A stretch of DNA of 64,000 bases from Azonexaceae bacterium s22 (GTDB lineage: Bacteria; Pseudomonadota; Gammaproteobacteria; Burkholderiales; Rhodocyclaceae). The notes beneath the pieces are model-generated. The model had not been told where the DNA came from and ran no database searches. It saw only the letters and a list, made by a program, of their open reading frames with translations. Location: contig WYCU01000006.1 in the NCBI GenBank assembly GCA_016617495.1, positions 1-64,000 of the forward strand. The letters are read 5' to 3'. Below are positions 6,790-15,075 of this stretch, piece by piece. The position numbers and the translations under genes are program-made. How positions within the stretch are numbered: position 1 is the stretch's first letter; every line of letters starts with the position of its first letter.

Positions 6790-9507
6790 ATGAAATCTGA
6801 AGTGAAGTCTACCTGCTGCTATTGCGGTGTCGGATGCGGCGTACTGATTGAAACGGAAAATGAACGCATTGTCGGGGTCCGTGGAGATCCGGAACATCCC
6901 GCCAATAAGGGGCGCCTGTGCACCAAGGGGGCAACGCTCGACACGACCGCCAATCCTGCATATCGCTTGCTGGCACCGGAGCAACGCGCCGTTCGGGGCG
7001 GAGCCGGGACGCGTGTTTCCTGGGACATCGCCCTGGACGAAGCAGCCAATCGTTTTGCCGAAACCATTCGTATGCACGGGCCGGATTCCGTGGCCTTCTA
7101 CATTTCCGGTCAATTGATGACCGAGGATTACTACGTCTTCAACAAGCTGGCGAAAGGTTTGATCGGTACGAATAACGTCGATACCAATTCCCGACTGTGC
7201 ATGTCTTCGGCGGTGGCGGGCTACAAGCAGACCCTCGGCGCCGACGCACCGCCCTGCTGTTATGAAGACATTCTCGCCGCCAAGGTGATATTCATAGCCG
7301 GGGCCAATCCGGCCGTGGCTCATCCGATCGTCTTCCGATATGTCGAAGATGCCAAAGCGGCCAACCCCGATCTGAAAATCATCGTGGCGGACCCCCGGTT
7401 TTCCGAAAGCGCGGAAATCGCCGATCTGCATCTGCCCATCAAACCAGGTACGGACGTCGCTCTCTTCAACGGCATGTTGAATATCCTCATCAACGAAGGG
7501 ATGATCGACGAGGACTATATCGCCGCCCATACCAGCGGTTTCGAGGCCCTGCAGGAAATCGTCAAAAATTATCCGCCTGCCATTACAGCGAATATCTGCG
7601 GCATCACCACAGCCTCGCTACTGCAAGCTGCGCGCTGGTTTGGCTGTTGTGGCCCGGCGCTCTCTCTCTATTGCCAGGGCTTGAATCAGTCATCCCACGG
7701 TACGCACAACAACGCCGCATTGATCCATCTTCATCTCGCGACAGGCCAGATCGGAAAGACCGGTTGCGGACCGTTTTCCCTCACTGGCCAGCCCAATGCG
7801 ATGGGCGGCCGGGAAGTGGGCGGGCTGTCGAATCTCCTTTCCGCGCACCGTGACCTCGCAAATCCTGCGCACCGTGCGGAAATGGCCCGCTTGTGGGGGG
7901 TCCCCTACGTGCCGGCCAAGCCTGGGAAGTCTGCGGTCGACCTCTTCGCCGCCCTGAAGTCCGGGGAAATCAAAGCAGTCTGGATTGCCTGTACCAACCC
8001 GGCACAGTCGCTACCCAATCAGGATGCCGTGCGCGAAGGCTTGGCAGCCGCCGAATACGTGGTATTGCAAGAAACGTTTGCCAATACCGATACCGCTGCT
8101 TATGCCGACTTGTTGCTGCCGGCAACCGGTTGGGGGGAAAAGGAAGGGACGGTCACCAACTCCGAGCGGCGCATCACGCGGGTGATGCCAGCCGTTCCGC
8201 CTTCGGGCGAGGCGCGCCATGATTGGGATATCGTGGTCGATTTTGCGCGTCGCCTTGGCGAAAAGCTGGACCACCCAGCGGCCGCGCGGCTTTTCCCTTA
8301 CGCGAATCCGGAAGCGATCTTCAACGAGCATCGGGAAACGACCCGTGGGCGTGACCTCGATATTTCCGGGTTGAGCTACGCGTTGCTGGAACAGCGCGGT
8401 CCCCAACAGTGGCCGTTTCCGGCCGGTGCGGCGCAGGGGCTCAAGCGCCTGTACGAAGATGGGCTTTACCCGACGCCGGATGGCAAGGCGCGCTTCGTTC
8501 AGGTAGAGCATCGGCTTACAGCCGATGAGCCCGATGAGCTTTTCCCCATCAGCATGCTTTCCGGCCGTATGCGCGATCATTGGCACGGCATGAGCCGCAC
8601 CGGGACGGTGCCGCGGCTCTTCAATCTGGAAGATGAGCCTTTGCTGGCCATGCATCCCTGCGATATGCGCCACCGTGGGCTGGAAAGCGGAGACATTGCG
8701 CGAGTCGTCAATCGGCGCGGTGAAATGGCAGTGCGCGTGATCGAGCGTTCCGGCCTAGCCAAGGGGCGTGCCTGGATGCCGATGCACTGGGGTAACCAGT
8801 TCATGAACAGTGCCGGCTTCAATGCCATATCCTGCGATGCCACCGATCCGTATTCGAAGCAGCCGGAGCTCAAGCATGCCGCCGTTCAGATCAGCAAGCT
8901 GGACCTCCCTTACCCGGTCGCGGTCGTTCGTCGTTGCGAAGATCAGTCCGAAGCGTTGATGCTTTTGCAGAATGCACGCGCGCTTCTGAGCGCGTTTCCC
9001 TATGCGACCGTCGGGTTGTATGGCCGCAAGACCCCGCTGGTGGTGTTTCGCGCGGCCGCTGCAACGGCGCTGGAGACGGACGTGATCGAGCGGCTGGATT
9101 GCCTGTTTGGCCTGGATCGCAGCGAAGGGGCCATTCTCTATGTCGATGCTTCCCGCAAGGTGGCAAAGAAGGCGGTTGCTGCCGAAGGCCGCCTGCTTGG
9201 CGTCCGGCTCGCGGGCGAGGCGCTGGCACAGACTTGGCTCAAGCAAGCGATGGCCGAAGACGAACTGGATAGCAGCATGATCCGCTTTGCGCTGGCGCCC
9301 AGTGCCAAAGCGCCGGTGACGGTGGTGCCGAGAAACATTGTGTGCAAATGTGCCGATGTCAGCGATGTACAGATCCAAAAGGCGCTGGATGGCGGTGCAG
9401 ATTTGCCGGGATTGCAAGAAACGCTCAAGTGCGGGACTTTCTGCGGTTCCTGTTTGCCCGAAATCAAGCGTATGGTTACGGAATCCACGACTGCCGCCGC
9501 GGCGTAA
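6790..9507 (+). CDS. nasA: Assimilatory nitrate reductase, catalytic subunit
   Basis: The 905-residue cytoplasmic molybdoenzyme reduces nitrate to nitrite. At the N-terminus a 4Fe-4S motif C-x2-C-x3-C (C9, C12, C16) is closed by the Cys of GRLCTKG (about 44). The molybdopterin-guanine-dinucleotide domains follow (NTNSRLCMSSAV, GQPNAMGGREVGG, WGEKEGTVTNSERR). A C-terminal BFD-type 2Fe-2S domain (VCKCADVSD... CGTFCGSC, about 850-895) is characteristic of assimilatory enzymes. No NasB/NasC-like flavoprotein is in the window, so the electron donor is unknown. The start at 6790 follows GAGAGGAAAAG and lies after the sigma54 promoter. Confidence 0.95.
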   Translation: MKSEVKSTCCYCGVGCGVLIETENERIVGVRGDPEHPANKGRLCTKGATLDTTANPAYRLLAPEQRAVRGGAGTRVSWDIALDEAANRFAETIRMHGPDSVAFYISGQLMTEDYYVFNKLAKGLIGTNNVDTNSRLCMSSAVAGYKQTLGADAPPCCYEDILAAKVIFIAGANPAVAHPIVFRYVEDAKAANPDLKIIVADPRFSESAEIADLHLPIKPGTDVALFNGMLNILINEGMIDEDYIAAHTSGFEALQEIVKNYPPAITANICGITTASLLQAARWFGCCGPALSLYCQGLNQSSHGTHNNAALIHLHLATGQIGKTGCGPFSLTGQPNAMGGREVGGLSNLLSAHRDLANPAHRAEMARLWGVPYVPAKPGKSAVDLFAALKSGEIKAVWIACTNPAQSLPNQDAVREGLAAAEYVVLQETFANTDTAAYADLLLPATGWGEKEGTVTNSERRITRVMPAVPPSGEARHDWDIVVDFARRLGEKLDHPAAARLFPYANPEAIFNEHRETTRGRDLDISGLSYALLEQRGPQQWPFPAGAAQGLKRLYEDGLYPTPDGKARFVQVEHRLTADEPDELFPISMLSGRMRDHWHGMSRTGTVPRLFNLEDEPLLAMHPCDMRHRGLESGDIARVVNRRGEMAVRVIERSGLAKGRAWMPMHWGNQFMNSAGFNAISCDATDPYSKQPELKHAAVQISKLDLPYPVAVVRRCEDQSEALMLLQNARALLSAFPYATVGLYGRKTPLVVFRAAAATALETDVIERLDCLFGLDRSEGAILYVDASRKVAKKAVAAEGRLLGVRLAGEALAQTWLKQAMAEDELDSSMIRFALAPSAKAPVTVVPRNIVCKCADVSDVQIQKALDGGADLPGLQETLKCGTFCGSCLPEIKRMVTESTTAAAA

Positions 9508-9528
9508 GCCCGGTAATCGGAGGAGACA

Positions 9529-10536
9529 ATGAGTTACGCACAATACATCAAGGAAATCGGACGCGGTGCCCAAGGCGCGCGCGATTTACCCATGGAGGAT
9601 GCCAAGCGGCTCTATGCCGCGATGCTCGATGGCGGTCTGCCAGACCTGGAGTTGGGTGCCATTCTCCTTGGCCTGCGCGTCAAAGGCGAATCGCTTGAGG
9701 AAATGCTTGGTTTCCTGGCTGCGACGGAGGACCGTACCCAGTGGATGCAACGCCCGCATGGGCGCGTGCGTCCCGTTGTTTTGCCGACCTATAACGGGGC
9801 GCGTAAGGAGGCGAATCTGACCCCCTTGCTGGCGATGATGCTTCAGCGCTTTGGCGTGCCCGTGCTTGTTCACGGCTTGCTGGAAGGTTTCGGGCGAATT
9901 ACTACCGGCCACGTCTTCCGCGAGCTGGGGGTACTGCCGTCCACTTCCATCAATCAGGCGCAGACGGCGCTGGAGCAACGGGGCCTGGCGTTCGTACCAC
10001 TGAGCGCCATTTCACCCGGCATCCACAACTTGTTGGCCCTGCGGGCGCGCATGGGCATTCGCAACAGTGCGCACAGTCTGGTCAAGATGATCGATCCGTT
10101 CCGCGGTGAAGGCGTGTTGATCGCGGCGGCGACGCATCCCGAGTTCATGGAACTCACGCGCGACGTGCAGCTGACGCTCAATCGCACAGCCATCCTGCTG
10201 CGCGGCACGGAAGGCGAGCCCTTTGCCAATCCCAAGCGCCGCCCGCGCCTTGAATACATTCACGAAGGCCAGTGCGATGTGCTTTTCGAGGCCGAGCACG
10301 ACAGCCTCCGCGCGCTGCCCAATCTCCCCGAAGCAATCGATGCATCGACCACCGCGGCGTGGATCCGGCGCGTACTCGATCACCAGTTGCCTTTGCCCAA
10401 GCCGATTGCCAACCAGCTGGCGTGTTGTCTGCTGGCCTCGGGATATGCCGAGGACCTTAATCAAGCCAAGGCCATTGTCGCTGTCGAAACCGGAGTCTTG
10501 CCCACCAATGGCAGCCAGGCGCTCGTTGGTAACTGA
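9529..10536 (+). CDS. ybiB: YbiB/TrpD2-like nucleic-acid-binding protein (phosphoribosyltransferase fold)
   Basis: The 335-residue protein has the class IV glycosyltransferase/anthranilate phosphoribosyltransferase fold: a helical N-terminal domain with GLPDLELGAILLGLRVKGES, then HGLLEGFGRITTGHVFRELGV and SPGIHNLLALRARMGIRNSAHSLVK. Characterised YbiB/TrpD2 proteins bind nucleic acids and are not TrpD enzymes. It begins 21 bases after nasA with a GGAGGA site, so it is cotranscribed; its role in nitrate use is unclear. Confidence 0.82.
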   Translation: MSYAQYIKEIGRGAQGARDLPMEDAKRLYAAMLDGGLPDLELGAILLGLRVKGESLEEMLGFLAATEDRTQWMQRPHGRVRPVVLPTYNGARKEANLTPLLAMMLQRFGVPVLVHGLLEGFGRITTGHVFRELGVLPSTSINQAQTALEQRGLAFVPLSAISPGIHNLLALRARMGIRNSAHSLVKMIDPFRGEGVLIAAATHPEFMELTRDVQLTLNRTAILLRGTEGEPFANPKRRPRLEYIHEGQCDVLFEAEHDSLRALPNLPEAIDASTTAAWIRRVLDHQLPLPKPIANQLACCLLASGYAEDLNQAKAIVAVETGVLPTNGSQALVGN

Positions 10537-10584
10537 ACCAAGCCTTGCACTGTAACGGAGAGTGCCGCCCCGCCTTGGTGCGCA

Positions 10585-10600
10585 ATTGTCGCGGTCGACC
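10585..10600 (+). repeat. Dispersed 16-bp element, copy 1 (ybiB-nirB intergenic)
   Basis: An exact ATTGTCGCGGTCGACC, followed by GTCGAAAAGTACCGAAAAT as the looser A-rich tail. It lies 48 bases after the ybiB stop, in the same orientation, and upstream of the nirB sigma54 promoter. Confidence 0.9.
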
Positions 10601-10634
10601 GTCGAAAAGTACCGAAAATCAACATGCTGCATCG

Positions 10635-10651
10635 TTGGTATGCATGTTGCT
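10635..10651 (+). promoter_or_regulatory. Sigma54 promoter of the nirB operon
   Basis: TTGGTATGCATGTTGCT has the invariant GG (10637-10638) and GC (10649-10650) ten bases apart and fits TGG-N8-TTGC. The start site would be near 10662, giving a leader of about 120 bases that contains paired ANTAR-type hairpins. The inverted pair GCACT/AGTGC at 10547-10565 is a weak candidate for an activator site. Confidence 0.8.
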
Positions 10652-10675
10652 AAAGAACTAACAAGAGCAGCGATC

Positions 10676-10755
10676 GTGCCGTCAACGCAGGCGGCACTGG
10701 GCAAACAAGCCCCTCGATGGCAAAGACGTCATGCGCTGAAACACCAGTTTCGCGC
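10676..10755 (+). promoter_or_regulatory. ANTAR-type (NasT-responsive) RNA leader of nirB
   Basis: Hairpin P1 has an 8-bp stem GTGCCGTC (10676-10683)/GGCGGCAC (10690-10697) and hexaloop AACGCA, with A at position 1 and G at position 4. Hairpin P2 has a 5-bp stem ATGGC (10717-10721)/GTCAT (10728-10732) and hexaloop AAAGAC, again A1 and G4. Directly after P2 is a hairpin GCGC-T-GAAAC/GTTTC-GCGC (10733-10755) without a T-tract. Two A1/G4 hexaloops in a nitrate-gene leader match the known target of ANTAR antiterminators; how the third hairpin acts is not clear. Confidence 0.75.
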
Positions 10756-10784
10756 CCCGTGCGCACGCAACGTTGGAGCCCCCT

Positions 10785-13229
10785 ATGAGCAAACCGCGTC
10801 TCGTCCTGATTGGCAACGGCATGGCCGGCGTCCGGACTATCGAAGAGCTGCTGAAGATCAAGCCGGATCATTACGACATCACGATCTTCGGTGCCGAACC
10901 CCATCCGAACTACAACCGCATCCTGCTCTCCCCGGTGCTCGCCGGCGAAATGCAGATCAAGGACATCATCCTCAACGAGCTGGACTGGTACAAGGAAAAT
11001 AGCATCACCTTGCACACCGGCAAGCAGGTCACGCATATCGACCGGGCCAATCGCAAGGTCGTCGCCGATGACGGCAGCGAGGAACACTACGACCGCCTGC
11101 TGATCGCGACCGGCTCGACGCCCTTCATGCTGCCGATCCCCGGTAACGACCTGCCGGGCGTCATCGGCTACCGCGACATCAAGGACACTGACGAGATGAT
11201 CGACGCCGCGACCAAGCACAAGCACGCGGTGGTTATCGGCGGCGGCCTGCTCGGCCTGGAAGCCGCCAACGGCCTCAAGCTGCGTGGCATGGATGTGACT
11301 GTCGTGCACCTCGGCCCCTGGCTGCTCGAGCGCCAGCTCGACGAAGTCGCCGGCAAGATGCTGCAGAAGTCGCTGGAGGACAAGGGCCTCAAGTTCCTGC
11401 TGCAAACGCAGACCGAAGCGCTGATCCAGGGTGAATCCGGCCGCGTTGCGGCGATCCGCTTCAAGGGCGGCATGCAGATTCCGGCCGACCTCGTCGTCAT
11501 GGCCGCCGGTATCCGCCCGAACTACGCGCTGGCCGAAAAGTCCGGCATCTACTGCAACCGCGGCATCGTCGTGAATGACACGATGCAGACCTACGACCCG
11601 AAGATCTACGCCGTCGGCGAATGCGTCAGCCACCGCGGCATCGCCTACGGCCTCGTGGCGCCGCTCTTCGAGCAGGCCAAGGTCGCCGCCAACCACTTGG
11701 CTGGCTACGGCATCGGCCGCTATACCGGCTCGGTGACCTCCACGAAGCTCAAGGTCACCGGCATCGACCTGTTCTCGGCCGGCGACTTCATGGGCGGCGA
11801 GGGCTACGAGGAAATCGTCCTTAACGACCCCTACGGCGGTGTGTACAAAAAGCTGGTGATCAAGGAAAACAAACTGGTCGGTGGCGTCATGTACGGCGAC
11901 ACGGCCGACGGCCCGTGGTACTTCCAGCTGCTCAAGGATGGCCGCGACATCCACGACATCCGCGATTCGCTGATTTTCGGCCAGAGCCTCGTCGGCGACG
12001 TCGGCCATGCCGGCAACAGCAAAGCCGCCGAGATGGCCGATTCGGCCGAAGTCTGCGGCTGTAACGGCGTGACCAAGGGCACCATCGTCAAGGCGATCAA
12101 GGAAAAGGGGCTCTTTACCCTCGACGAGGTGAAGAAGCATACCAAGGCCGCGTCGTCCTGCGGCTCATGTGCTGGTCTGGTCGAGCAGATCTTGGCCTCG
12201 ACCATCGGGGGTGCCTACACCCCGGCGGCGCTCGATACCAAGCCGATGTGCGCCTGTACCGATCATTCCCACAAGGTCGTGCGTGAAGCCGTCGTCGCCA
12301 AGCACCTGACGACCAAGGAAGCGGTCTTCGCCGAGATGCAGTGGAAGACGCCGAACGGCTGCGACAAGTGCCGTCCGGCGGTGAATTACTACCTGATCTC
12401 CAGCTGGCCGCACGAGGCCAAGGACGATCCGCAGTCGCGCTTCATCAACGAGCGCGCCCACGCCAACATCCAGAAGGACGGCACCTATTCGGTCGTGCCG
12501 CGCATGTGGGGCGGGCTGACCACGCCGTCCGAACTGCGCGCCATCGCTGATGCGGCGGAAAAATACAACGTACCCACCGTCAAGGTCACCGGCGGCCAGC
12601 GTATCGACCTGCTGGGCGTCAAGAAGGAAGACCTGCCGCTGATGTGGGCCGACCTCAACGCCGCCGGCATGGTTTCCGGCCACGCCTACGGCAAGTCGAT
12701 CCGCACCGTGAAGACCTGCGTCGGCGCCGAGCACTGCCGCTTCGGCACGCAGCGTTCGATGGACATGGGCGTCAAGCTCGAGAAGATGCTGTTCGACATG
12801 TACTCGCCGCACAAGGTCAAGCTCGCCGTCTCCGGCTGTCCGCGCAACTGCGCCGAAGCCGGCATCAAGGACGTTGGCGTGATCGGGGTCGATTCCGGCT
12901 ACGAGCTGTACATCGGCGGCAACGGCGGCATCAAGACCGAAGTCGCGCAGTTCCTGTGCAAGGTCAAGACTGACGAGGAAGTCATGGAGTACTCCGGCGC
13001 GTTCCTGCAGCTTTACCGCGAGGAAGGCTGGTATCTGGAGCGCACCTGTCACTACATGGAGCGCGTCGGCCTCGACTACATCAAGGGCAAGATCCTGGAA
13101 GACGAAGAAGGGCGCAAGGCCTACTACCAGCGCCTGCTTGACTCGCTGAAGGATGCCCGCGATCCCTGGGAAACCAGCCGCGAAGGCAATGCCATCAAGC
13201 AGTTCATCCCCATCCAGATCGAAGCCTGA
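10785..13229 (+). CDS. nirB: Assimilatory nitrite reductase, large subunit (NADH, siroheme)
   Basis: The 814-residue cytoplasmic enzyme reduces nitrite to ammonium. Domains in order: FAD-binding (GNGMAG, 10-15) and NAD-binding (VVIGGGLLGLEAA, about 149-161) pyridine-nucleotide oxidoreductase; BFD 2Fe-2S region with CGCNG (about 422) and CGSCAG (about 458); nitrite/sulfite reductase half-domains; and siroheme/4Fe-4S ligands in TCVGAEHCRFG (about 643) and SGCPRNC (about 682). The ATG at 10785 follows TTGGAG; an in-frame TTG four codons earlier is less likely. Codon use is strongly C/G-ending, consistent with high expression. nirD follows after 24 bases. Confidence 0.96.
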   Translation: MSKPRLVLIGNGMAGVRTIEELLKIKPDHYDITIFGAEPHPNYNRILLSPVLAGEMQIKDIILNELDWYKENSITLHTGKQVTHIDRANRKVVADDGSEEHYDRLLIATGSTPFMLPIPGNDLPGVIGYRDIKDTDEMIDAATKHKHAVVIGGGLLGLEAANGLKLRGMDVTVVHLGPWLLERQLDEVAGKMLQKSLEDKGLKFLLQTQTEALIQGESGRVAAIRFKGGMQIPADLVVMAAGIRPNYALAEKSGIYCNRGIVVNDTMQTYDPKIYAVGECVSHRGIAYGLVAPLFEQAKVAANHLAGYGIGRYTGSVTSTKLKVTGIDLFSAGDFMGGEGYEEIVLNDPYGGVYKKLVIKENKLVGGVMYGDTADGPWYFQLLKDGRDIHDIRDSLIFGQSLVGDVGHAGNSKAAEMADSAEVCGCNGVTKGTIVKAIKEKGLFTLDEVKKHTKAASSCGSCAGLVEQILASTIGGAYTPAALDTKPMCACTDHSHKVVREAVVAKHLTTKEAVFAEMQWKTPNGCDKCRPAVNYYLISSWPHEAKDDPQSRFINERAHANIQKDGTYSVVPRMWGGLTTPSELRAIADAAEKYNVPTVKVTGGQRIDLLGVKKEDLPLMWADLNAAGMVSGHAYGKSIRTVKTCVGAEHCRFGTQRSMDMGVKLEKMLFDMYSPHKVKLAVSGCPRNCAEAGIKDVGVIGVDSGYELYIGGNGGIKTEVAQFLCKVKTDEEVMEYSGAFLQLYREEGWYLERTCHYMERVGLDYIKGKILEDEEGRKAYYQRLLDSLKDARDPWETSREGNAIKQFIPIQIEA

Positions 13230-13253
13230 TTACCCGAATACGAGAGAACAACC

Positions 13254-13565
13254 ATGAGCAACTGGAAACTGATCTGCAAGCTGGACGACATCCCGCAACT
13301 CGGCTCGCGTGTGGTCCATTGGCCGGAGCGCGGCAAGATCGCCGTCTTCCGTACCTCGGAGGACGAAGTCTTTGCCATGCACGACAAGTGCCCGCACAAG
13401 GGGGGTCCGCTGTCACAAGGGATCGTGCACGGCAAGCGCGTGACCTGCCCGCTGCACGGCTGGAATTTCGAATTGGCTACCGGCCAGGCCGTCGCGCCCG
13501 ACGTGGGCGGCTGCAAGACCTTTGAAATCAAAGTGGAAGGCGGCGAAGTTTTTCTTGCCGTCTGA
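13254..13565 (+). CDS. nirD: Nitrite reductase small subunit with intact Rieske ligands
   Basis: The 103-residue Rieske-fold protein is the small partner of NirB. It keeps both metal-binding boxes, CPHKG (C46, H48) and CPLHGW (C65, H68). Many enterobacterial NirD proteins have lost these residues, so this one could carry a 2Fe-2S cluster. Cotranscribed with nirB (24-base gap). Confidence 0.93.
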   Translation: MSNWKLICKLDDIPQLGSRVVHWPERGKIAVFRTSEDEVFAMHDKCPHKGGPLSQGIVHGKRVTCPLHGWNFELATGQAVAPDVGGCKTFEIKVEGGEVFLAV

Positions 13566-13577
13566 CGACGATGGAGC

Positions 13578-13721
13578 ATGCCCCAAAGGGGCATAACGGA
13601 GAGGCCAAAAAGGCCCCCACAAAATACGTTCAAATGGCGGCGGCCCTCAGGCCGCACGCCGGGCGACGATGGAGGCCCCGGTAAAAATTCCGGGGCAAAT
13701 TGGAGCGGGTCGCAAGGCCCG
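13578..13721 (+). other. Array of five short hairpins between nirD and the nitrate permease gene
   Basis: Five successive perfect or near-perfect stems fill this gap: ATGCCCC/GGGGCAT (13578-13594), GGCC/GGCC (13603-13615), GCGGCC/GGCCGC (13640-13655), GCCCCGG/CCGGGGC (13675-13696) and CGGGT/GCCCG (13706-13721). None has the A1/G4 hexaloop, and none has a T-tract. They could shape mRNA stability or translation between nirBD and the permease gene. The array is unusual in a window where most gaps are short. Confidence 0.6.
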
Positions 13722-13739
13722 AAACTAGAGAGCATCCAC

Positions 13740-14954
13740 ATGGACAAGAAGTCATTCCTTCAGGCCGGCCACACGCCCACATTGCTGGCGGCCTTCCTTT
13801 ATTTCGATCTGGCTTTCATGGTCTGGGTCATTCTTGGACCGCTTGGTGTCGGCATTGCCAAGGATCTGGGGCTGTCGCATGCCCAAAAGGGGCTGATGGT
13901 GGCGACGCCGGTACTCGCCGGTGCGTTATTGCGCATCGTCATGGGCATTCTGGTCGATCGCCTGTCGCCCAAAAAGGCGGCCATCATCGGCCAGATCGTG
14001 GTCATCGCAGCCATGGTTTACGCCTGGCTGGTCGGCGTGCATAGCTATGCCGAAGTGCTGATACTCGGCATCTTCCTCGGTGTGGCAGGTTCGTCGTTTG
14101 CTGCTGCGCTGCCGCTGGCATCGCGCTGGTATCCGCCCGAGCATCAGGGGACGGCGATGGGCATCGCCGGGGCCGGCAATTCCGGCACCGCGCTGGCCGC
14201 CCTGTTCGCGCCGGGCTTGGCGGCCGCTTTCGGCTGGACCAACGTCTTCGGCATCGTCCTGATTCCGCTGGTCCTCGTGCTGATCGCCTTTGTCTTCATG
14301 GCCAAGGATGCGCCGGATGCCCCGCCGCCCAAGACCCTGGCCGAATACCTCAAGGTACTCAAGGACAAGGATGCCTGGTGGTTCATGTTTTTCTATTCCG
14401 TGACCTTCGGCGGCTTTGTCGGCCTGGCGTCTTCGCTGGTGATCTACTTCAACACCCAGTACGGCCTCGATCCCAAGATGGCCGGGTTCTTCACGGCCGG
14501 CTGTGTTTTTGCCGGGTCGCTGGTGCGTCCGATTGGCGGCAACGTGGCCGACCGCATCGGGGGCGTCAAATCCTTGACGGTGATGTACATCTTCGCCGCC
14601 ATTTTCCTGGCCATCGTCAGCTTCGGCTTGCCGGAAGCCTGGATGGCGCTGGGGGTCTTCGTCTGCGCCATGCTCTCGCTCGGCATGGGTAACGGCGCGG
14701 TGTTCCAGCTGGTGCCGCAACGCTTCAAGAAGGAAATCGGCGTGATGACCGGCCTCGTTGGCATGGCGGGTGGCGTCGGCGGTTTCTACCTGGCGTCCAG
14801 CCTCGGTTATTCCAAGCAGATGACCGGTAGTTACCAGATGGGCTTCCTGATCTTCGCCGGCCTGGCCGTACTCGCTCTGGTGGGCCTGACGGGCGTCAAG
14901 ACCCGCTGGCGCACGACCTGGGGCGCCAGCCACCTGACGACCGCGAAAATCTGA
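13740..14954 (+). CDS. Nitrate/nitrite transporter, NarK/NasA type (MFS)
   Basis: The 404-residue protein has about 12 membrane helices of the major facilitator superfamily. Both nitrate signature regions are visible, GAGNSGTALAALFAPGLA (about 160) and GLVGMAGGVGGFYL (about 340), marking the nitrate/nitrite porter family. It probably imports nitrate into the cytoplasm or exchanges nitrate for nitrite. The start at 13740 is preceded by CTAGAGAG; a longer frame reaching back through the hairpin array is rejected. It lies in the nirBD transcription unit and gives a second nitrate uptake route besides the ABC system. Confidence 0.92.
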   Translation: MDKKSFLQAGHTPTLLAAFLYFDLAFMVWVILGPLGVGIAKDLGLSHAQKGLMVATPVLAGALLRIVMGILVDRLSPKKAAIIGQIVVIAAMVYAWLVGVHSYAEVLILGIFLGVAGSSFAAALPLASRWYPPEHQGTAMGIAGAGNSGTALAALFAPGLAAAFGWTNVFGIVLIPLVLVLIAFVFMAKDAPDAPPPKTLAEYLKVLKDKDAWWFMFFYSVTFGGFVGLASSLVIYFNTQYGLDPKMAGFFTAGCVFAGSLVRPIGGNVADRIGGVKSLTVMYIFAAIFLAIVSFGLPEAWMALGVFVCAMLSLGMGNGAVFQLVPQRFKKEIGVMTGLVGMAGGVGGFYLASSLGYSKQMTGSYQMGFLIFAGLAVLALVGLTGVKTRWRTTWGASHLTTAKI

Positions 14955-14991
14955 GTCAGGATTTTCAATGTCCTGACGGCGAACACAAGGT

Positions 14992-15038
14992 ACGCCGCAA
15001 CGCCGACCCTGATACATTGGGGTGTCGTTGCGGCGTTT
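14992..15038 (+). terminator. Long-stem terminator after the nitrate permease gene
   Basis: ACGCCGCAACG (14992-15002) pairs perfectly with CGTTGCGGCGT (15026-15036) and is followed by TT; the loop has inner ACCC/GGGT pairing. A second weaker hairpin, GTCAGGA/TCCTGAC, is at 14955-14977. The T-tract is short, so some read-through into the next gene is likely. Confidence 0.6.
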
Positions 15039-15075
15039 CCTGTTCGGCCGCCTGGCGTTGAACGAAAGGATTTTC

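Noticed and set aside
13706-13721. Hexaloop hairpin CGGGT-CGCAAG-GCCCG before the permease gene as an ANTAR target
   Set aside because: Loop position 1 is C and position 4 is A, so it fails the A1/G4 rule, and no paired second hexaloop fits.
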